Assembly: GCA_029224185.1 (NCBI GenBank)
Contig: CM055198.1
Location: 3,277,675-3,341,674, forward strand
From: Karalla daura
Lineage: Eukaryota > Chordata > Actinopteri > Chaetodontiformes > Leiognathidae
Direction: 5' to 3'
DNA length: 64,000 bases
Below are positions 57,506-64,000 of this stretch, in pieces (position 1 is the first letter of the stretch; every line of letters begins with the position of its first letter). The notes under the pieces were generated by a model, which saw only the letters and a program-made list of their open reading frames with translations, did not search any database and was not told where the DNA came from. The translations under genes were made by a program, and so were the position numbers.

Positions 57506-57650
57506 TCTTAGTCTGGCCCCTCGCCTGAGACCAATTTGCCTTGGGTGACCCTACCAGGAGTTCATGACTCCCGACAACATAGCTCTCAGGGGTCTTAAGG
57601 GCACGCAAACCTCTCCACCACGATAAGGTGATGGTTCCCGGAGAGGAACC

Positions 57651-57665
57651 ATCACATCGCCATGC
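57651..57665. repeat. Target-site duplication, right copy
   Basis: Identical to 54356-54370. A partial echo (atcgccatgc) follows at 57677. Confidence 0.9.
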
Positions 57666-58891
57666 ACAACATCTAATCGCCATGCATAACATCTAATTTT
57701 CCTGTATCTTTTCTCTTTTTTTGAATGAAAATAAATCGCACCATACACAGCTCACAGAAAATAATAAATCAAAAGGAGAGAATAATAATCAAAATGGATT
57801 TTCTGCGTCTGTGGTCATTGTTCTGTTGTCTCCTCCCGGCTGCAATGACAGCAGCCATTGTGCATATAACTGGGAGGATTTGCACCTCCCTTTCAGATGT
57901 GCTATATTTAGCCGCTATCATAATCACCGCAGTTGTTTCCTGGTTTGATAAATAATTTTGCGTGTGCTAATATTTCTAATTTCTGACGTCCTACATTGCA
58001 TATGCATTAAGGCCAAGGTGCTAAATGGCCAGCGCGTGCTGTTTTCCTCACTTCGAAGACGTGGTCCACAGTGCACACCGTTAGTAGATTGGCCTGCACA
58101 TTTTTTTGCAGGTGACATCAAGTTTGCACACGTTTTTATAAATGCAAAGCTTTAGTAGATCAGGCCCTGTGTGTGGCGTTTTATACCATCAGTCTGTTAT
58201 ATACTACTACTGCACTATTTTGAAGACAATGCTTATATTTTTAACTGTACACATTTATTATTTATCCATTTTACTAATTTTACTCAATATTTGGCACACA
58301 TATGTCTAATTACAGTACAGCCAACCAAGAAGCAGTTAAAAAAAACACTATCAGTTCACAAAAGTTTGCTTAAGTGAAAAAAATGCCTACGTTGGCCCTA
58401 GTGATCAGGTTAAGAGTTGTTTGCATGACAAAATCAACATCCCACGCTGGGTAAAGGGCAGTTTGCAGAACTGCATGACTCACTGCTACACTAGTGTGAA
58501 CAAATGACACGGGAAGAAAGTTGAACAAACTCCTGTGTACTGGTGTTGTCAATATTGAATGAACTTGCAGAACCATTTTTTCATTCTAGATCATCAGATG
58601 AAATGAACAGCATAACAATATGAATTCCTCCAGAAAATGTTATTTCATGTTTCACTGAGATGCTATTGTTACTCCTGCTAAAAAAATTAACCACCTTCTG
58701 CTGCACTGGTGAAACCAGTGAGGTAGAATAATAAGGTAGAATGTGTCTCAAGTGGATTTGAGGTGAAATTGATTTTTACAGCTGGAATAACAGACTATTT
58801 GAACCTTGTCTGATAAAAGCTCAGCAGCTTTCACTGACAACATGAAGGCTACAAATGATTGACTTACCTGAACATCAAATAGTTGCAACAT

Positions 58892-58894
<3 letters not shown>

Positions 58895-58955
<61 letters not shown>
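58895..58955. repeat. TG microsatellite abutting a TATA box
   Basis: About 30 TG units ending directly at the TATAAAA of the a2m-like promoter. Confidence 0.95.
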
Positions 58956-58958
<3 letters not shown>

Positions 58959-58961
58959 AAA
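58955..58961 (+). promoter_or_regulatory. TATA box of the a2m-like gene
   Basis: TATAAAA, 67 bp upstream of the start codon at 59028. The 5' UTR would be about 40 nt. Confidence 0.65.
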
Positions 58962-59027
58962 TGGGGGTGGTCTTTTCTATCAGATGACATTTAAAGGATG
59001 GTAACTCAGTGCTCCTCTCAGTCAGTC

Positions 59028-61748
59028 ATGGGTTACCCTTGGATTCAGATTTGGACATGGACGCTGTGTGCTATCTTTGGTTGGATGCATGCAGTTCAAG
59101 CAGGGGATGGACCGTAAGTCATGCTGTCTAACAGGAAAATGATGAATGGCTCTTCTTAGGTCTATTGAGTGTGTGTATCTTCACATCTGCAGGAAGTACA
59201 TGGTAGCCATCCCTGCAGTCCTTGAGGCTGGGGCTGAAACCAAATTATGTGTGAGTCTCCTGCAGCCCAATGAGAATGTGGTCATGACTGTCATTTTGAG
59301 AGCCCCGAAAAGGAATGTGACGATTTTCCAGAAGACATCCGGTGAAGAATTTCAAACCTGTGATCCATTTCAGGTCTGTCCTAGAAAGGAGCTGTGCTCA
59401 TATTCACCATAGTCCTGGATGTTTTCCACTGAGTTGCCCTAGCACTATGCCAGGGGTGGCCGACTTGTTCCACAAAGAGCCGCTGTGGCTGCAGGTTTTT
59501 GTTCCAACCAGGCAGCAGCACACCTGATTTGACTTATTCAATCAACTGATCTGAGTCTTCAGACAGTTGATTGGTCAATCTGTGTGCTATGGACAGGTTG
59601 GAACAAAAACCTGCAGCCACAAATGCACTATATAAACAAATAAACAGTATTATTTAGGATTAACCCTAACCCTAGCTTTGCCTTTATCAGACATAAACTA
59701 GTAAACATTCATGGACTGATTATGAGCACAGACATGATTAATCATAACATAGTTTTTTTTTCTTAATGAAAAAAGATCAGCTCTCAATTTTTCCATCGCA
59801 GGTTCCTTTAGAAAAAGATGGTAAAGTGCTGACGATGGAAGTGGAGGTGCGAGGTGACAATTTTTACTCAAAAGAAGATCGTAAAGTCATGATCAAGGTC
59901 TATAAACCCAGGACCTTTGTCCAAACAGATAAACCAATCTACCTCCCTGGGCAAACAGGTAACCCAAGACTGATTACCTGTGATGTTGTGGACAAGTTGG
60001 TTTCATCTAGACATGATGCTAAATGGCATGTTCTTATATGTATATATATATTTTAATCTATGGATATTTTCTTAACACAAGGCATTCTCTAAAGGGACAA
60101 TGTGTAATATTTTTTGTTTTTTATTTCCCAAAATCATAGTCAGCATTTACATATTTGTTATCATGTATTATGACTCTACTGATAATCTGATACATTCTTG
60201 TAAAGGAGGAATTTTAGCTGTATTTATACATGTGATGGGTAAGCTTGCACATAGATATATATAGAAAGCTAGATGCCTCAAGTTGGAGTTAAGAACATCC
60301 TCACAGGTCGGCCATCTTACCATAGTCAAGCTTTCTGGCAGAATCGGTGGAGCCTGATGTAAACAGAGGTTAGGTCAGTGATCTGCACAAAAGTTACTAC
60401 TCTTGTCTCACGGAGATGATGACGGATTTACAAACGTTTACAAATGCGTACAAACAAGCTATATTTTAGGACATCCTACACAACTATGCAGTGTCATAAA
60501 TACATATTTGATGTTTATAACAAACTAAAACGTTTGAAAATTGGTTGAAATTTGAGCAAGTTATGTATCTAAAAAGTACATGCACCAGTACCAACTCAAT
60601 GTAATTTGTGAGCGAGCTGCCTATGGCAAGATGGCTGCCATGTGCGGAAGTTCACTCTCGTAAGCAAGCAACGCGGACGAAGCATCTAGCTTTCTATATA
60701 TATCTATGAGCTCGTAGGGCAGTGTCATGAAAGTCAGCAATCTGGAAACTACAGTCACATGCAAGGGACAAATGACACCAGTGCCTTTTTCCTGCAGTAG
60801 AGGAGGAAATCTGCCAAACAGACTTTTTGATGCGATGTGTATTTGAAACGGGGAGGTGATAGCTTGCACTATTGGTTTGAGTGCAAAAAACAATGTCCCT
60901 TTAAAGCTAGCAGTGTGTCATCAATAGACATTAATGATTAAAAGTACAACAGTCGAGAAACAACATACTGTGTTAATTCAGTTAAAGATTTATTGAACAG
61001 TGTGATAGTAATGATCGAAGTGATTTGTAAAAACCAACTACTTTTCTTCCAGTCCATTTCAGAGTTGTCACACTAGATTCCAAACTCAGACCTGCCAACA
61101 TGATGGTGAGTATAGATTCTGCCCCTTCATAAATGAACCTTGTACCATAGACTGTACATAAAAGATGGACCTAGTCTTCCGGTACGAAAAATGAAGCCAA
61201 CGTGGAAGTGACTTTTCTTGGAATACCATGGAGATCTGCCAGGCCTGGCTGCAAAAAACACTTTCACCAATACACATCCAGTCAAAATACGCTATTTTCA
61301 GTCATGAAGTACTAGTTTTTTACTCAGTACTCAGTTTTTTTTCACAACTCACACTGGCTTCAACAGATAAAGTTTCCCGTGCCAGTGTGTAATGTGGTGG
61401 TCAATTTCCAAATAATTCCATGATTCCATGAAGATATCAGAGCTTAAAGAAATGAATGAATATAGGCGGGTCTATTTGGCTGACAGGGGAGCCTCACAGG
61501 AGAGAGTGTGAGTCACATTAATTGGACGAATATAGTCACGGAGGGTTGGGTAGGGCTTGCCTTGTACAACAGCCAGCAGTGGAGATAGTGGAGATTTACC
61601 AAGGGGATCAATTTGTGTACTTTTTAACCAGAGTTTTTTGGTACCCTGGAACCCCTAGAAGTCTTTTTTTAATTGATATATTAGCAACCACAGGTCCTCT
61701 AACTATTCTCTTTTTTCACTTTTGCAGTACGATACTGTTGAGATTGAG
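59028..61748 (+). CDS. Alpha-2-macroglobulin-like protease inhibitor, first 5 exons (gene continues right)
   Basis: Exons 59028-59113, 59193-59373, 59802-59958, 61053-61105 and 61728-61748 join in phase with GT-AG borders. The start MGYPWIQIWTWTLCAIFGWM is a signal peptide ending near HAVQA. The rest is macroglobulin domain 1 (KYMVAIPAVLEAGAETKLCV) followed by the hallmark TFVQTDKPIYLPGQT that opens domain 2, then VHFRVVTLDSKLRP and the 21-nt exon YDTVEIE typical of this family. The product would be secreted and trap proteases through a bait region and thioester, both beyond the visible exons. No further exon was found before the TE-rich edge at 62.3 kb. A2M proper, ovostatin or another A2M-like member cannot be told apart from this portion. 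Confidence 0.9.
59451..59620 (+). mobile_element. hAT-like palindromic non-autonomous element in a2m intron 2
   Basis: It begins CAGGGGTGGCCGACTTG, typical of hAT termini. It contains a perfect 25-bp inverted repeat, 59485-59509 and 59596-59620 (gtggctgcaggttttt and its complement). The far terminus is truncated. Confidence 0.7.
60250..60708 (+). mobile_element. MITE-like element with perfect 27-bp terminal inverted repeats, in a2m intron 3
   Basis: 60250-60276 is the exact reverse complement of 60682-60708 (core atagaaagctagatgc). The 459-bp interior has no coding capacity. A truncated relative lies at 52155-52475. The A/T-rich ends would suit a TA target, but the superfamily is undecided. 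Confidence 0.75.
61147..61312 (+). repeat. Dispersed repeat, copy 2
   Basis: It starts catagactgtacataaaaga, a phrase I recall from many fish repeats, and its second half aligns with 3661-3783. It lies in a2m intron 4. Confidence 0.6.
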
Positions 61749-62298
61749 GTAAGACAACCTTCTGCTATGAATTCAATGTATTACTGTAAGCTGATACACA
61801 CCAAGAGCATAAGCCCCTATATATATATATATAGCCTTAATAAAATGAAAGCTACACAAATGACTCTATGGTGCTCTCCCATTGTTTGAGCATGACATTG
61901 AAAGGGGAAAGAATCTGTGGATCAGAAAAATATGACTGAATATAGTTATGTTTTTATTTATATTTTATACTTTATTTATATTATGTCTTATATTTATGTT
62001 TTGCAGTCATGCATATGATGTCGGCAATGCATGAATGCATTTTTTAAACAGAAAAACAATCACTTACAAATATGCAAATTTATATATATATGTATATATG
62101 CATACGTGTGTGAAAATTTGAATGGGAAATTTTAATTTAAAAATATTAATTGCATTTGCATTTTTTCCAATACACACAGTTTTAAAGAATTCCATTGAGA
62201 TTTCCGGGTGCCACCTAATACATGAAAAAAATGTGTAATTTTTAATCTAATTGCCAAAACACTGACCTGGAAATGTTGAGTATAGTGAACTTTTCAAC

Positions 62299-62610
62299 CT
62301 ATTCAACAATTGGCTTGCCCTTGCAGCAGCGAAGGTTTGGCTGTTGGCTGTGTTCATGTTCAACTAGCTGCAGCACTTTGTGCAGGTGTCGATCCTTCCT
62401 GGCCACTGCAACGAAGTTGGACGTGAGCCTGACGCCACATTTGGCACAGTCATTGACCATGTTTATTGCACAAACATTGACCTCACTTTTTTTTAACTCA
62501 GCATTGGTCACCCATTCCTTCACAGTGAGAGACAGAAATTCTGGATCAATGTGTAGCTGGTGCATCCCAAACCAGCAATGCTTATTGGCGAGGTCAGAAA
62601 AGCTGCTGGT
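62299..62610 (-). mobile_element. C-terminal fragment of a transposon-associated protein
   Basis: The minus frame reads EFLSLTVKEW, then INMVNDCAKCGVRLTSNF, then KDRHLHKVLQLVEHEH. From memory this resembles the C-terminal end of a protein found in many copies in invertebrate genomes (VND-ERGVAL pattern). No N-terminal part is present. Confidence 0.35.
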
Positions 62611-64000
62611 TGCCAAATCAAGCCAAGTCAATTTATTTATATAGTACATTTAAAACAACAACAGTTGACACAAAGTGCTTGACACAAACAGGCAAGACAT
62701 TTCATACAGTCGCACAGCACAGCTCAGTGCTGGGGCAAGTGAAAGGTTACAGCAAACAAGAACCAGTCAGTCAACAGATAAATAGCAAATAAGGTAATAG
62801 CAATAAGTAAAACCACATAGAATAACCATGAGCATAAAATAAATAGAAAAATAAAATAGTGATAAAATAAGGTAGACAAATCATAAAAGAATTAATAAAA
62901 AAAATGAATGTGTCGAATGTGAGAGAATAGAGATGGGTCTGAGATAGAGATGGGCCTGCAATTCGTAAGATCTTAAGGAACAAGGTTGGGCTTTTTTAAC
63001 AGAGGTTGAACGATAGCATGTTTAAAACCACGGGGTGCAACACCAGTTTGGAGGGAACTATTCACAATGGCAAAAATAAGAGAACATATGAGAGCAAAAA
63101 AGTCCTTGAAAAGACAAGAGGGAATAACATCAGGGGAGCACCGAGGAGGGAGACACAGGAGAGAACTGATGGAGATGGTAGGTCGAGGCGTGAGACTCAG
63201 AGAGGGCAGAGTTGGGGGGGTGTTGTTGTCTCTGATTGCATTGACCTTATTGATAAAGAAGTTTAGAAAATCCTGGCAGCTTTCTGGGGAGGAGGTAGTG
63301 GGTGGACCAATAGGGTTTAGAATGGAGATGATGGTTTTAAACAGAACTGGGTCTGTGGGCTTGTTTGTCAATTAACTCTGCATAGTTTTCAGATTTGGAC
63401 TTCTTCATAGCCATTTGATATATCTTAAGTTGGTCTAGGAACATGTCATGGGAAATCTGGAGTTTATGTTTTATCCACTTGTGCTCAGCCCTTCTGCAGG
63501 CACGACGAAGAGTCATTTAGCCAAGGGGCCACAGAAATGGCCTTAGCTCGTTTTTCTCTTACGGGGGCTACTTGGTTAAGAGTGTTGGTGCATGAAGAGG
63601 TAAACAGTGAAACTAGCTGTTCAGTATCCATGCAGGTGGAGAGAGCATCAGAAATTTGAGGGAGTTGATAGCACCTGAATGTATTAGAAAAATGAGAGGC
63701 TAAGGAGGAGTTGATGGATCTCGTGAGGGAGAGTTGTTGGATGGGGGTAAGGGGAGGGCGAGGCCAAGAAGACTCAAACTCGACCAGCAGGTAGTCAGAC
63801 ACAGTGAGGTTGGAAATGTTCATATTCGAGATATGAAACCCTGAGAATAAAACAAGATAGAGTGTATGGCCCTTATAATGTGTTGGGCCAGACACAGCTT
63901 GATTTAGGTTGAAGGATTCTAGGAGACTTAAAATTTTGCTAACCATTGGGCAGCACAAGTAGATGTTAAAATCCCTTAAAATTAGTAGATTGTAAGAAAG
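62611..64000 (-). mobile_element. L2-like LINE, truncated by the window edge and internally deleted
   Basis: On the minus strand, 63485-63958 encodes an endonuclease C-terminal region (HYKGHTLYLVL, VSDYLLVEF). 62973-63371 encodes the start of the reverse-transcriptase region (TGVAPRGFKHAIVQPLLKKP). The 3' end at 62611-62640 reads ATAAATAAATTGACTTGGCT, matching the TTGACTTGA-rich tails of fish L2 elements. The catalytic reverse-transcriptase core is missing between about 62640 and 62970. Confidence 0.75.

Larger units (their letters stand above)
54371..57650 (-). mobile_element. Full-length, inactivated RTE/Rex3-like LINE (3.28 kb)
   Basis: A non-LTR retrotransposon on the minus strand, bounded by a 15-bp target-site duplication. 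It ends in GATG tandem units (54371-54390), as fish Rex3/RTE elements do. It encodes an apurinic-type endonuclease followed by reverse transcriptase. It is broken by a TAA in the endonuclease near 56925, a frameshift near 56020 and a TAG near 55713, so it cannot mobilise itself. Family assignment to RTE/Rex3 is by domain order, size and tail; subfamily not determined. Confidence 0.88.
57666..59027. other. Spacer upstream of the a2m-like gene
   Basis: A/T-rich, no gene seen. It ends in the TG microsatellite and the TATA box of the a2m-like gene. Confidence 0.5.

Noticed and set aside
1..64000. CRISPR arrays, bacterial operons, riboswitches
   Set aside because: This is intron-containing vertebrate DNA; none of the repeats has the spacing or unit structure of such systems.

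Overview
The window is nuclear DNA from a ray-finned (teleost) fish. The coding sequence is split into short exons with GT-AG introns. The introns and spacers are full of CA/GT, GACA and poly-C microsatellites. Typical fish mobile elements are present: an RTE/Rex3-like LINE ending in GATG repeats, an L2-like LINE and hAT-like non-autonomous elements. Exon structures below were built by hand from splice sites and reading phase. For ubash3b, gkup and usf1 the summed exons give exact multiples of three and an uninterrupted protein.

Layout. 1-1.6 kb: last visible exons of an unidentified acidic/proline-rich protein (minus). 1.6-5.7 kb: spacer with a CpG-rich block. 5.75-28.8 kb: complete 14-exon ubash3b (TULA-2/STS-1 phosphatase, minus, 643 aa), with a 17.9 kb GC-rich first intron. 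30.4-38.3 kb: complete 23-exon gkup-type gene (minus, 622 aa), a nucleotidyltransferase fused to a GHMP sugar kinase (glucuronokinase with putative uridylyl pyrophosphorylase). 39.4-41.6 kb: complete 10-exon usf1 (minus, 299 aa). 44.0-46.0 kb: a cluster of six vault-RNA genes (minus), five in tandem with a period of about 315 bp, each with an upstream TATA box, box A, box B and T-run terminator. 47.3-49.6 kb: a small secreted or membrane-anchored protein gene of unknown family (minus). 52.6-53.9 kb: two relic alpha-2-macroglobulin exons (plus). 54.37-57.65 kb: a full-length but inactivated RTE-type LINE flanked by a 15-bp target-site duplication. 59.0-61.7 kb: first five exons of an intact alpha-2-macroglobulin-like gene (plus), which runs into or past repeats at the right edge. 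62.3-64.0 kb: TE-derived sequence including an L2-like LINE.

How the genes relate. The protein-coding genes are not an operon. They are independent neighbours: immune-cell signalling (ubash3b), UDP-glucuronate supply (gkup), an E-box transcription factor (usf1) and a protease-trapping plasma protein (a2m-like). The most notable discovery is the vault-RNA array, which protein-centred annotation would miss entirely.
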